Assembly: GCF_900142975.1 (NCBI RefSeq)
Contig: NZ_LT670848.1
Location: 1,984,001-2,048,000, forward strand
Direction of reading: 5' to 3'
DNA length: 64,000 nt
Source: Salegentibacter salegens
GTDB taxonomy: Bacteria > Bacteroidota > Bacteroidia > Flavobacteriales > Flavobacteriaceae
The position numbers were made by a program, and so were the translations under genes. A model generated the notes under the pieces. The model was not told the origin of the DNA. It did not search any database and saw nothing but the letters and a program-made list of their open reading frames with translations. This document shows, one piece after another, positions 1-7,939 of the stretch. Every line of letters begins with the position of its first letter. The first letter of the stretch is position 1.

Positions 1-1154
1 GGGTCGTAATCCTGCGGAGTAATAAATTGGGAAACTTCTTTATTTTTCAATAAAACCGGTTCCCGGGTATCTAAATTATGTAAAACCCTAACTATGGTAT
101 TTATTTTTTGTCCTTGTTTTTCTAAATAATCGAATAGATTCTGAAGGAGAAATGCTTTTTCGTTATTTTCTGAAGAAATAAGCACCCGTACGTCCTTAAA
201 ATTTTCTTCTATAGCTTTTAAATATTGCCGAATTTCTTTTGTTGAAGACTTCTTTTTCTTTTCAATAACCACTGAAATTTCATCAAGCTGAGAGGCGATT
301 TTTTTAATCAGTTTTTTAAAACGATCCAGTAATTCGCGGTCCTCCTGCAAGACTTCGTCCATTTTTTTGTAATCTACAGGATTGGCCATGGCCAGCTCCA
401 GGATATCTACCAGTTCAATAAAAATAAGTAGGCGTTTACGGGCATAATTCGAATTTCCGGAAGCACGTCTCGCATTTATAAGAATGTTTCTAAGACTTTC
501 GTGTTTCTCGTTAAGATCGCTTTGAAGCAAGAATAATTCTTTCTGAAGTTTTTCTCTTTCAGCGGTTTCGGTGAGTAAATGGGCCCTTGTTTTTAGATAT
601 TGGGCTGTGAGTTCAAGACATTCAGCTAAAAGCTGTTCAGTATGGTGTTTAGGATTTAGATAATTCCAAATATTACTCAAAACCAGATACCACAAACCAC
701 CTCCAACTATGAGCAAACCGCGTTCCCATGGGAGAATTTCAGTAGAAATATTCGCAAAACTTAAAACAATGGCAAACAAACCTGCAAAAGCAACCAGCGA
801 AGCCCTAAAACCATAAACGGCCAAATAGGCAATTCCGAACATTAAAATTCCTAAAAGTGGCAAAACCAGCCATAAGTAGGCTGAAGCATATCCCATAATT
901 ATAGAAACAAGGCCTGCCAGCAGCGCCGCGAGAATTACTCCTATATTTCTATGTCTAAAACTGCCGGGGATATCACTGGGCGAACTTAATAGCGCACCCA
1001 TTGCCAGGACTACACCTATTTCAAAATCACCCAGCCAGATAAAAATTGCCACGGGAGAACCTATAGCAAAAGTGAGTACCATAGCTTTAGAGAAATCGGT
1101 GCTTCTAATATATTTCAGGAATTCCTGCCAGTAAGTAAGTATAATGTTAGGCAA
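1..1154 (-). CDS. FUSC/YccS-like inner-membrane protein, N-terminal part, truncated by the window edge
   Basis: An open minus-strand frame of 384 visible codons enters from position 1154 and runs off the left edge. After a short amphipathic start, residues about 24 to 165 form a dense series of hydrophobic helices. A long charged, helical cytoplasmic region follows, with many Lys and Glu. This order (membrane block, then soluble linker) is that of FUSC/YccS-type proteins, which are thought to act in efflux or envelope transport and usually have a second membrane block, here outside the window. I chose the TTG at 1154-1152 because a promoter ends about 20 bases upstream. The first in-frame ATG is at 1084, but using it would remove about 23 residues that read as a plausible N-terminus. 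Function within the family is not known. Confidence 0.75.
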   Translation of the reverse strand, partial: MPNIILTYWQEFLKYIRSTDFSKAMVLTFAIGSPVAIFIWLGDFEIGVVLAMGALLSSPSDIPGSFRHRNIGVILAALLAGLVSIIMGYASAYLWLVLPLLGILMFGIAYLAVYGFRASLVAFAGLFAIVLSFANISTEILPWERGLLIVGGGLWYLVLSNIWNYLNPKHHTEQLLAECLELTAQYLKTRAHLLTETAEREKLQKELFLLQSDLNEKHESLRNILINARRASGNSNYARKRLLIFIELVDILELAMANPVDYKKMDEVLQEDRELLDRFKKLIKKIASQLDEISVVIEKKKKSSTKEIRQYLKAIEENFKDVRVLISSENNEKAFLLQNLFDYLEKQGQKINTIVRVLHNLDTREPVLLKNKEVSQFITPQDYD

Positions 1155-1174
1155 ATCTTGTGCGTTTATTGGGA

Positions 1175-1207
1175 CAAAGTTACGGTGTATTATAGAGTAT
1201 AAACCAA
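1175..1207 (-). promoter_or_regulatory. Promoter of the FUSC-like gene
   Basis: The minus strand reads TAACTTTG at 1182-1175, a match to the Bacteroidota -7 element TAnnTTTG. A TTG lies at 1207-1205, 22 bases further upstream, as a possible -33 element. The transcript would start near 1170, giving a leader of about 16 bases before the TTG start at 1154. Confidence 0.55.
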
Positions 1208-1520
1208 TACTTTAAGAAATGATAACATTTAAACGATATTCGAGATTTAATCTTCCGGGCGTGCAAGCCCCTTGACCAGTAAGGTCTCGAAATCAAATTA
1301 TATTTTTTAAGAATATCGCGTAGGCTTTACCCGAAGTAGGTTGTAACAAATAATGATTTTAAGTTTAAATTAATAGTTGTGAGTTGCAGGGTTCTTTTCT
1401 TAGCAGTAATTTAAACAGTAAATGAAATTTTGAAACTTGAAAATACATTTTTCCAAATTTCTATTTTGAACTTATTAGCCTGAAAAAGGGAATTAATAAT
1501 TTAAAAAAATCAGATTTAAA
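1208..1520. other. Intergenic region with a degenerate dispersed-repeat copy
   Basis: This spacer separates the divergent FUSC and oxidoreductase genes. Positions 1234-1268, read on the minus strand, contain ATTAAATCTCGAATATCG, which resembles the repeat at 16941-17031 (ATTAGATCTCGATTATCG). No ORF, RNA gene or clear promoter was recognised in the rest. Confidence 0.4.
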
Positions 1521-2516
1521 ATGAATAAAAGTATATTATTAAAAAATAGACCAAAAGGAAAACCTTCACTTTCAGATTTTGAAATCACCAAAATTGAAAA
1601 ACCGTCGGCAAAAGATGGAGAGATTTTACTGGAAACCAAATATATTTCAGTAGATCCTTATTTACGCGGAAGAATGCGGGATGAGGAATCTTATATTCCG
1701 CCATTTGAATTGAACAAACCCATAGAATCAATGTTGGTTGCTGAAGTTGTGGAAAGCAATAACAAAAACTTTAAAACTGGAGATTTTGTTAGCGGAATGT
1801 TGAAGTGGGAGCTTTTTCAAACCCACACGGGTGAGAATTTGAATAAGATTGACACCAACCTGGCCAAACCCAGTGCTTATCTCGGTATTTTAGGCTTAAC
1901 CGGGTTAACTGCACATTTAGCGCTTAAACATATTGGAAAACCTGAAAAAGGAGAAACCTTAGTTGTTTCCGGGGCTGCCGGGGCCGTGGGAAGTGTAGCT
2001 GGACAGATTGGGAAAATTAAAGGCTGCAAAGTGATTGGAATCGCAGGAAGTGATGAAAAGATTGATCATATAAAAGAGAAATTCGGCTATGATGAAGGTA
2101 TAAATTATAAAACCACTAAAAATATGCAAAAAGCAATTCAGAAAAATTGTCCTGATGGTGTAGATGTTTATTTTGACAATGTTGGTGGTGAAATTCTAGA
2201 TGCAGTAATGATGAATATTAATCGTTTTGCCCGAATTATTAATTGCGGTGCGATTTCTATTTATAATGAAAAAGGAATGCCTACGGGCCCAAGACTTGAA
2301 GGAATTATGATCAAAAAGAGTGCTTTAATGCAGGGCTTTTTAGTGCGTAACCATTTTGATGAATTTGAAAGTTCTATTAAAGAACTAGCCGGTTGGTTAA
2401 ATGAAGGAAAACTTAAATACGATGAAACTATTGTAAAAGGTTTCGATGAAACACCGCAGGCATTTTTAGATCTTTTTGAAGGAAAAAATACAGGAAAAAT
2501 GGTGGTTGAAATTTAG
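1521..2516 (+). CDS. NADP-dependent MDR-family oxidoreductase (zinc-free, CurA/prostaglandin-reductase type)
   Basis: The 331-residue protein belongs to the medium-chain dehydrogenase/reductase superfamily. The segment YISVDPYLRGRM (41-52) is typical of the double-bond reductase branch (leukotriene B4/curcumin reductases). The cofactor-binding glycine motif AAGAVGS is at 152-158. No cysteine/histidine pattern of zinc-dependent alcohol dehydrogenases is visible, and the length is normal for this branch. The likely activity is NADPH-dependent reduction of an alpha,beta-unsaturated carbonyl compound, but the substrate is unknown. It appears to be a single gene: the spacer upstream is about 360 bases and a palindromic repeat element follows the stop codon. 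Confidence 0.85.
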   Translation: MNKSILLKNRPKGKPSLSDFEITKIEKPSAKDGEILLETKYISVDPYLRGRMRDEESYIPPFELNKPIESMLVAEVVESNNKNFKTGDFVSGMLKWELFQTHTGENLNKIDTNLAKPSAYLGILGLTGLTAHLALKHIGKPEKGETLVVSGAAGAVGSVAGQIGKIKGCKVIGIAGSDEKIDHIKEKFGYDEGINYKTTKNMQKAIQKNCPDGVDVYFDNVGGEILDAVMMNINRFARIINCGAISIYNEKGMPTGPRLEGIMIKKSALMQGFLVRNHFDEFESSIKELAGWLNEGKLKYDETIVKGFDETPQAFLDLFEGKNTGKMVVEI

Positions 2517-2545
2517 GAAGAGAATCCAATCCTAAAATTGGAAAT

Positions 2546-2686
2546 AAAAAAAGAGGCTGTATGAAAAGTTTTTAAATCGTCATCCTGAATTTATTTCAGG
2601 ATCTAAAACACTATTAATCAAAATATTTTAGAAGCTAAAACGAGTTCAGCTTGACGAAACCAGACTTTTCATACAGCCTCCTTTAA
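2546..2686. repeat. Composite palindromic repeat: outer inverted arms enclosing a REP-like hairpin pair
   Basis: The outer arms GAGGCTGTATGAAAAG (2553-2568) and CTTTTCATACAGCCTC (2665-2680) are perfect 16-bp inverted repeats. Inside are two 29-bp half-elements in inverted orientation, at 2578-2606 (stem ATCCTGAA/TTCAGGAT) and 2628-2656 (stem AAGCTRAA/TTCAGCTT, one mismatch). Each half forms a hairpin with a five-base loop. The element lies between the convergent 3' ends of the MDR oxidoreductase and the SDR gene, so it may also act as a terminator. Confidence 0.85.
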
Positions 2687-2702
2687 ATAGTAAGAGCCTA
2701 AT

Positions 2703-3449
2703 CTATTGCTCCTGATCTGTTGGCATTATATAAACATCATTAATGTTAGCTCTTTTTGGCTGACTTAAAGAATAATAGATCGCATTAGCAATATCTTCTG
2801 CTTGCAATGGAGTTAATTCTTTAAACATTGGCTCCATATCTTTCTTGATCTCGTCATCGGTAATCGTATCTGTTAATTCGGTAGATACAAATCCTGGATC
2901 TATAGAAGTTACATTTATGCCGTAATGAGGAGCTAATTCTGCTCTGAGTCCTTCAGTAAACATTTTTACCGCGGCTTTGGTGGCACAATAAACAGCTCCG
3001 CCAGGATAATATTTGTGTGCAGCACTAGAAGAAATATTAATAATATGTCCGCTTTTTTGCTCCATCATTGTTGGTAGCACTGCAGAAACACCGTTAGTTA
3101 CTCCTTTTATATTTACATCTATCATCTTATCCCACTCATCGGTATGTAGATTTTTAACGTAAGAAAGTGGCATTAAACCGGCGTTATTTATAATCCCATC
3201 AATGCTTCCAAATTCCTCTAAAGTTGATGAAACAACCTTTTTAAAATCTTCTTTCTTAGTTACATCAGCAGGAACTACTAAAGCCATTCCGCCGTTTTTC
3301 ACGATTTCATCTTTCAAAGAATTCAATCTATCTTCACGACGTGCACTCAATACTACATTAGCGCCTTCCTGAGATAATTTTTTAGCAGTAGCTTCTCCAA
3401 TTCCACTAGAAGCTCCAGTTATAATTATTGTTTTTCCTTTAATACTCAT
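2703..3449 (-). CDS. Short-chain dehydrogenase/reductase (SDR), classical type
   Basis: This is a classical SDR of about 248 residues. From the chosen ATG at 3449 the protein begins with a Rossmann strand and the cofactor motif TGASSGIG, then NNAG, the catalytic Ser in ISSS, and YCATK holding the catalytic Tyr and Lys. The frame also extends upstream to a GTG at 3470. However, a -7 promoter element lies at 3479-3472, so transcription would begin near 3465, downstream of that GTG. The ATG is therefore preferred. The substrate cannot be read from the sequence. It lies 150 bases downstream of the ars operon on the same strand and may be a separate transcript. Confidence 0.85.
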   Translation of the reverse strand: MSIKGKTIIITGASSGIGEATAKKLSQEGANVVLSARREDRLNSLKDEIVKNGGMALVVPADVTKKEDFKKVVSSTLEEFGSIDGIINNAGLMPLSYVKNLHTDEWDKMIDVNIKGVTNGVSAVLPTMMEQKSGHIINISSSAAHKYYPGGAVYCATKAAVKMFTEGLRAELAPHYGINVTSIDPGFVSTELTDTITDDEIKKDMEPMFKELTPLQAEDIANAIYYSLSQPKRANINDVYIMPTDQEQ

Positions 3450-3471
3450 ATCTATTTTTTTTGGTTTCACT

Positions 3472-3479
3472 CAAAACTA
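3472..3479 (-). promoter_or_regulatory. -7 promoter element of the SDR gene
   Basis: TAGTTTTG on the minus strand matches TAnnTTTG. No good -33 element was seen at the usual distance. Its position excludes the upstream GTG start of the SDR. Confidence 0.45.
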
Positions 3480-3619
3480 ACTTAATGAGTAGTTCAATAC
3501 CAGCAATTTTAGATTTTTAGTATGGGTTTAACGGCAGAGCCTAACATATATCAATAATTATGATACCAGGCTCTTAATTTTTTATGAAACAAACTGGATT
3601 TAGAGGAATTAGAAGTAAT

Positions 3620-4675
3620 TCAATCTTCCAGAAATTCGGTAATTTCTTTAACGGTCGATCTTGCACTTCGCCCAACCCCAATTAATGTGGCTGATGCATA
3701 TCCGGTCCAGCCACCATATCCTACCAACCAAAGTCCGCTAGTGCTTTTGGCTCTCGTCCCGTCGGTTTTAATTTTACCCTTAGCATCGGGATATGTAATA
3801 TTATTTAAATGACCCGTGGCATAATGAAATCCGGTACACCAAATAACAGCATCAAAATCTTCTTTAGCTCCATTTTCCCAAATCACGCCATTTTCGGTAA
3901 ACTCGGTAAAACTTCCTTTAGATTTAAGCACTCCCCGCTTCCGGGCTTCTTTCACCGTTGGCACCATCACGATATTTCCAAGATTATACTGTTCAGGCTT
4001 GAATTTCTTTCCTTCCTTTTCGGCTTTATATTTTGCGGTAGCCACATTAAAAAGTATTCTTCCATCTACATCGTCGGGTAAATATTCGGGATCTTTTAAG
4101 GTTGCCCAGCTAGTGTTCGCTGCTTTAGAAACTTCAGCTAAAATTTGTGCCCCGGAATTTCCTTCCCCAATAATAAGCACATTCTTATTCTCAAGGTCAG
4201 CTGTATTTCTATATTGAGCCGAATGAATTTGTTTTCCGCGGAAAATATCTATTCCTTTAATTTTAGGAATAAAAGGCGCTTTCCAGGTACCGGTTGCTGA
4301 AATCACTGTTTTTGCTGAAAATTCTCCTGCTGAAGTTTTAATCCTAAAAATGCCTGCTTCCTTTATTATATTTTCAACTTTAACCGGACGCTTAACCGAA
4401 AACTCATAACGTTCTTCGTACTTACATAAATAATTTATCACGTGATCTTTGGGCGGAAATCCATCTTCGTTCTTAGGCATTAGCCAACCTGGAAGCGAGG
4501 AATGATCTGCCGGGGAGAAAAGCCTTAAAGAATCCCAGGTTTTTTGCCAGGCTCCACCGCAGTTTTCCTGTTCATCAAGTATTAAATAATTCAGTTTTGT
4601 TCTTCTTAAATAATAAGCGCAGGCGAGTCCGCTTTGGCCACCTCCAATTATTATTACGTCGTAAACTTCAGCCAT
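3620..4675 (-). CDS. arsO: ArsO-like flavin-containing monooxygenase of the arsenic operon
   Basis: The 351-residue protein has two dinucleotide-binding Rossmann motifs: GGGQSGL near residue 11 for FAD, and IGEGNSG near 169 for NAD(P)H. Between them, FRGKQIHSAQY (145-155) matches the flavin monooxygenase fingerprint FxGxxxHxxxY. ArsO proteins of this kind occur in ars operons, but their exact reaction on arsenic compounds is not firmly established. The start codon overlaps the stop codon of acr3 by one base (TAATG), which suggests translational coupling and a shared role. No arsC arsenate reductase is present in the window, so arsenate reduction, if it occurs, must use a gene elsewhere. Confidence 0.8.
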   Translation of the reverse strand: MAEVYDVIIIGGGQSGLACAYYLRRTKLNYLILDEQENCGGAWQKTWDSLRLFSPADHSSLPGWLMPKNEDGFPPKDHVINYLCKYEERYEFSVKRPVKVENIIKEAGIFRIKTSAGEFSAKTVISATGTWKAPFIPKIKGIDIFRGKQIHSAQYRNTADLENKNVLIIGEGNSGAQILAEVSKAANTSWATLKDPEYLPDDVDGRILFNVATAKYKAEKEGKKFKPEQYNLGNIVMVPTVKEARKRGVLKSKGSFTEFTENGVIWENGAKEDFDAVIWCTGFHYATGHLNNITYPDAKGKIKTDGTRAKSTSGLWLVGYGGWTGYASATLIGVGRSARSTVKEITEFLED

Positions 4676-5724
4676 TATGCTAATTTTTCTTTAGGATAAT
4701 ATTTCTGTTTCAACCAAAACGCGACACTTACCAAACCAATTAAAACCGGAACTTCCACCAATGGCCCAATCACTCCGGCAAACGCCTGGCCGCTATCTAT
4801 TCCGAAGACAGCAATAGCTACGGCAATAGCAAGTTCAAAATTATTCCCCGTTGCGGTAAAAGAAATAGAAGCGTTCTGCTTATATCCTGCTCCGAAATAT
4901 TTGGACACAAAAAAGCTTATAAAAAACATCAAAATAAAATAAACTACCAGTGGAACAGCAATTAAAACAATATCTACCGGGATTTCCACAATGGTTTCCC
5001 CTTTTAGACTGAACATCACTAAAATTGTAAATAACAATGCGATTAATGTGAGAGGGGAAATAGCCGGAAGAAACTTTTCTTTATACCAGGTTTCTCCTTT
5101 AGCTCTAACCAGGAAAAACCGACTTAAATACCCGGCCAGAAAAGGTATTCCCAGGTAAATAGCTACGCTTTCGGCAATTGTACCAATAGAAATGTCTACA
5201 ATAGCTCCTTCAAACCCAAAAAATGGCGGTAAAACAGTGATGAAAATCCAGGCATAAAAACTATAGAAAAAAACCTGAAAAATACTATTTAAAGCCACCA
5301 AACCAGCGCCATATTCGCTACTGCCTTCGGCAAGGTCGTTCCACACCAAAACCATTGCGATGCAACGGGCAAGACCTATTAAAATAAGTCCAACCATATA
5401 TTCTGGGTGATCCTGGAGAAAAATTATGGCGAGAAAAAACATTAAAATAGGGCCAATAATCCAGTTAAGTAATAAGGAGACACTAAGTATTTTTACATTT
5501 TTAAAAATTTTGGGCAAATATGTATAATTCACTTTGGCCAGTGGCGGATACATCATCAAGATTAATCCAATTGCTATAGGAATGTTGGTGGTGCCCACAC
5601 TATAAGAATCAATAATCCCGGCGCTTTGCGGAGCGTAATAACCAATAGCGACGCCAATAAACATTGCCAGGAAAATCCATAATGTAAGATTTTTGTCAAG
5701 AAAATTCATTTTTTTTCGAGCCAT
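4675..5724 (-). CDS. acr3: ACR3-family arsenite efflux permease
   Basis: The 349-residue membrane protein has about ten hydrophobic segments and the family hallmark [11 protein letters not shown], with Cys121 at the position of the conserved arsenite-binding cysteine of ACR3 permeases. It is expected to export As(III) across the inner membrane using the proton-motive force. It follows arsR by 76 bases and overlaps arsO by one base, forming the transcription unit arsR-acr3-arsO. Length and motif are normal for the family. Antimonite export is possible but cannot be judged from sequence. Confidence 0.93.
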   Translation of the reverse strand: MARKKMNFLDKNLTLWIFLAMFIGVAIGYYAPQSAGIIDSYSVGTTNIPIAIGLILMMYPPLAKVNYTYLPKIFKNVKILSVSLLLNWIIGPILMFFLAIIFLQDHPEYMVGLILIGLARCIAMVLVWNDLAEGSSEYGAGLVALNSIFQVFFYSFYAWIFITVLPPFFGFEGAIVDISIGTIAESVAIYLGIPFLAGYLSRFFLVRAKGETWYKEKFLPAISPLTLIALLFTILVMFSLKGETIVEIPVDIVLIAVPLVVYFILMFFISFFVSKYFGAGYKQNASISFTATGNNFELAIAVAIAVFGIDSGQAFAGVIGPLVEVPVLIGLVSVAFWLKQKYYPKEKLA

Positions 5725-5800
5725 AGTAAATAGTAGTTTTTATTCTATAAGTAAGATTTAAGTTGAGGATTTTGGGGCCTGCGAAAGTCTGCTCTAAAGC

Positions 5801-6133
5801 TTAGCAACACTCATCGCCCGGCGCAATATTAGAATCGAGGAAAGTTGCAAAAAGTTCTTTTACCTGATTCCATTTTTCGAGATTTATGCAGTAACAAACA
5901 CGCGTACCTTCTATATCTCCTTTTATTAGCCCAATATTTTTTAGCTCTTTTAAATGCTGTGAAATTGTAGGTTGCGCAAGCCCTACTTCTTGTACGAGAT
6001 CTCCACAAATGCAGGATTTCGACTTAATAATTTCCTGCAAAATTGCAATTCTTGCAGGATGCCCCAAAACTTTGGCAATCCCTGCCAGTTCGTTTTGTAA
6101 AGGGCTGAATATTTCAGATTTTGTAAGACCCAT
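5801..6133 (-). CDS. arsR: ArsR/SmtB-family metalloid-responsive repressor
   Basis: The 110-residue winged-helix protein has the recognition helix in GLAQPTISQHLKEL (about 51-64). Candidate metalloid ligands are Cys41 and Cys43 in SCICGD, Cys80 and Cys82 in RVCYC, and a terminal Cys109-Cys110 pair. The CxC just before the DNA-binding helix is at the place where classical ArsR binds arsenite. It is the first gene of the ars operon, so it most likely represses its own promoter and is released by As(III). A palindrome 16-25 bases upstream is the best operator candidate. Confidence 0.92.
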   Translation of the reverse strand: MGLTKSEIFSPLQNELAGIAKVLGHPARIAILQEIIKSKSCICGDLVQEVGLAQPTISQHLKELKNIGLIKGDIEGTRVCYCINLEKWNQVKELFATFLDSNIAPGDECC

Positions 6134-6148
6134 TTTATATTAATTGTT

Positions 6149-6161
6149 TATTGCAATATTA
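6149..6161 (-). promoter_or_regulatory. Putative ars promoter/operator
   Basis: A perfect 10-bp palindrome TATTGCAATA (6149-6158) overlaps TAATATTG (6161-6154, minus strand), a one-mismatch -7 element. A repressor bound here would cover the promoter. The assignment to ArsR rests on position only. Confidence 0.4.
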
Positions 6162-6184
6162 CGATAAATAGATTGCTAAAAAAA

Positions 6185-6374
6185 GAGGCTGTTTAAAAAG
6201 TTTCTTAATCCGTCCAGGTCGTATAAAAAGTAAAACTTAGTCAAGCTGAACTTGTTTCAGCTTCTAACATGTTAGATCCTGAAATAAATTCAGGATGACG
6301 ATATCTAAAACTTTTTACCCAATTTCAAAAATCTCATTACAACTTGATGACATTAAATCTTTTCAAACAGTCTC
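6185..6374. repeat. Second composite palindromic repeat with a REP-like hairpin pair
   Basis: The outer arms GAGGCTGTTTAAAAAG (6185-6200) and CTTTTCAAACAGTCTC (6359-6374) match as inverted repeats at 14 of 16 positions. Inside are the 29-bp halves 6239-6267 (stem AAGCTGAA/TTCAGCTT) and 6272-6300 (stem ATCCTGAA/TTCAGGAT). The order of the two halves relative to the outer arms is opposite to that in the copy at 2546-2686. It fills the gap between arsR and the SDR gene. Confidence 0.8.
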
Positions 6375-6395
6375 AATTTCTAATTTCTTAAAAAA

Positions 6396-7106
6396 TTATT
6401 TCTTAGGTGGTTGTGATGGCCTTACCTCTATTTTACTTGGTAATGTACGTTTATTCATTTTCAATAGATCTACTACTAATTCGCCAATATCTTCCGGCTG
6501 AATTTTCCATGCATCTTCTGCATTTGGTGTGTGATCGTTAAAATGAGTAGCCACAGAACCCGGCATAATTGTACTTACATTAATTCCTTTTTGTCTAAGA
6601 TCTAACATAACCGCCTGGGTAAATCCTGTTAAACCAAATTTACTGGCGTTATAGGCGGCTCCGCCTGCAAAGAAATTAGTTCCTGCGAGACTGGAAATAG
6701 TAATAAGATATCCTTTAGATTTTTCTAAAGCAGCTAAACTGGACTTAACGCTATAGAAAACACCTGTTAAATTGGTGTCTATCGTTTCCTGCCATTTTTC
6801 TGGCGATAACTCGTCTATAGATCCAAAATGCCCAATTCCGGCATTGGCAACCATAACATCAAGTTGTCCAAATTTATCAATTGCTGCTTTTACAGCTTTT
6901 TCCTGACTTTCGTAATTTCTTACATCGGCTTCAAGACCTAAAGCATCAGTAGTGCTTAACTCTTTTGCTGCTTTTTCAGCAGCATCTTTAGACCGGCTGG
7001 TTATAGCCACTTTCATTCCCAATTCTAAAAGTGATTGGGCTACGCCGTAGCCAATTCCCTTACTTCCACCGGTTATAAATGCAACTTTTCCTTTTAATGA
7101 ACTCAT
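6396..7106 (-). CDS. Short-chain dehydrogenase/reductase (SDR)
   Basis: The 236-residue classical SDR has TGGSKGIG near residue 12, ANAG in the middle, the catalytic Ser in ISSLAG and YNASK as the active site. It ends in a short Lys/Pro-rich tail (PSQPPKK). It resembles 3-ketoacyl-ACP reductase-like SDRs, but the dedicated fatty-acid enzyme is the fabG copy at 51905, so this one probably acts on another carbonyl or alcohol. It is a lone gene: the composite repeat follows its stop codon and about 270 bases without a gene precede its start. Confidence 0.85.
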   Translation of the reverse strand: MSSLKGKVAFITGGSKGIGYGVAQSLLELGMKVAITSRSKDAAEKAAKELSTTDALGLEADVRNYESQEKAVKAAIDKFGQLDVMVANAGIGHFGSIDELSPEKWQETIDTNLTGVFYSVKSSLAALEKSKGYLITISSLAGTNFFAGGAAYNASKFGLTGFTQAVMLDLRQKGINVSTIMPGSVATHFNDHTPNAEDAWKIQPEDIGELVVDLLKMNKRTLPSKIEVRPSQPPKK

Positions 7107-7328
7107 AGTATTATTAATTTTTTGTTACGCTAAAGCTACTAAACAATGCTAGTTTGCTGAAATCTTAAGGACTAAGATATTGTTAATTTTAAAGGCCATA
7201 ATCGGTATTGGAGTTAATACCAAATTACTTTTCTGCTATAAGAAGTGATTATCTTAAAAACTCTCATAAAAGGTTTTTAAAGCCTCTTAATTTCTTTGTT
7301 AAAATGTTTTATAAAACTACGAAAGCAG

Positions 7329-7336
7329 TACATTTG
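7329..7336 (+). promoter_or_regulatory. -7 promoter element of the conserved acidic protein gene
   Basis: TACATTTG fits TAnnTTTG and lies 38 bases before the TTG start at 7374. The AT-rich region upstream has no clear TTTG at -33. The rest of the spacer 7107-7373 shows nothing else. Confidence 0.45.
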
Positions 7337-7373
7337 CAAAAAAATTAGTATAACCTGATTAACATATATTCTC

Positions 7374-7748
7374 TTGAATAATATCAAAGCCCAAAAATTA
7401 CTCAATAAGATTCAGCGTGATTTAATGCGCAACGGAATAATTACCAATACTTTGGTAAACGACCTGAAAGAATTAAGAACCCTTGTAGTAGAAGAAGGAC
7501 AGCCTTTACTGGCAAAAACCATCAGGTTAACCTATGAACACGTAGATGCTTACGACTCTTTTAATATCGGCATTCCGGAAGATGACCCGGTAGAAGAAGG
7601 AGAAGAAGCGCCTGTACAGGAAGAAGCAACCGGGCAGGAAAGCCTTGATTACCTGCTTTCTTTAATGGCAGATCCTTCTAATCGTGTAAATGAATTGGAG
7701 CTACGTGAATATGTAAAAGCTTTCAATGAATATGCTGAAGAAAATTAG
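7374..7748 (+). CDS. Small conserved acidic protein of unknown function
   Basis: The frame encodes 124 residues and starts with TTG; no in-frame ATG lies near the start. The N-terminal half is basic and helical (AQKLLNKIQRDLMRNG). The middle holds a very acidic low-complexity stretch (DDPVEEGEEAPVQEE), and the C-terminal half is helical again (SLDYLLSLMADPSN). No signal peptide or membrane segment is present, so it should be cytoplasmic. I have the impression that similar short proteins occur in other Flavobacteriaceae, but I recognise no family with a known function. The -7 element upstream supports it as a real gene. Confidence 0.6.
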   Translation: MNNIKAQKLLNKIQRDLMRNGIITNTLVNDLKELRTLVVEEGQPLLAKTIRLTYEHVDAYDSFNIGIPEDDPVEEGEEAPVQEEATGQESLDYLLSLMADPSNRVNELELREYVKAFNEYAEEN

Positions 7749-7805
7749 ATCTTAACCTAAAAAAGGAAACTGGTCTGGTATTTGAATATTAGTCGGCATA
7801 AAAAC

Positions 7806-7932
7806 CTTATTGGAGTACCTCAATAAGATACAATCCTGGGGTAACCCATAAGGCATTAAGTGAGATAATTAAAGGAGCCGATTTATAAATCGGAATATTT
7901 AAATCTCGCTTAGTGAGTAAATTGCTAAAGGA
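7806..7932 (+). repeat. Structured leader before the DedA-like gene
   Basis: This segment holds the inverted repeat CTTATTG (7806-7812)/CAATAAG (7821-7827), a perfect 16-bp palindrome CCGATTTATAAATCGG (7878-7893), the inverted pair TAAGTGAGAT/ATCTCGCTTA, and an approximate direct repeat ending in AAAGGAG at 7858-7877 and 7911-7932. The motif GGGGTAACCC..AAGGCATTA near 7836-7857 resembles GGGGAAACCC..GAGGCATTA at 16944-16964. It may be a copy of a second dispersed repeat family or a regulatory leader. Confidence 0.4.
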
Positions 7933-7939
7933 GAATTTG

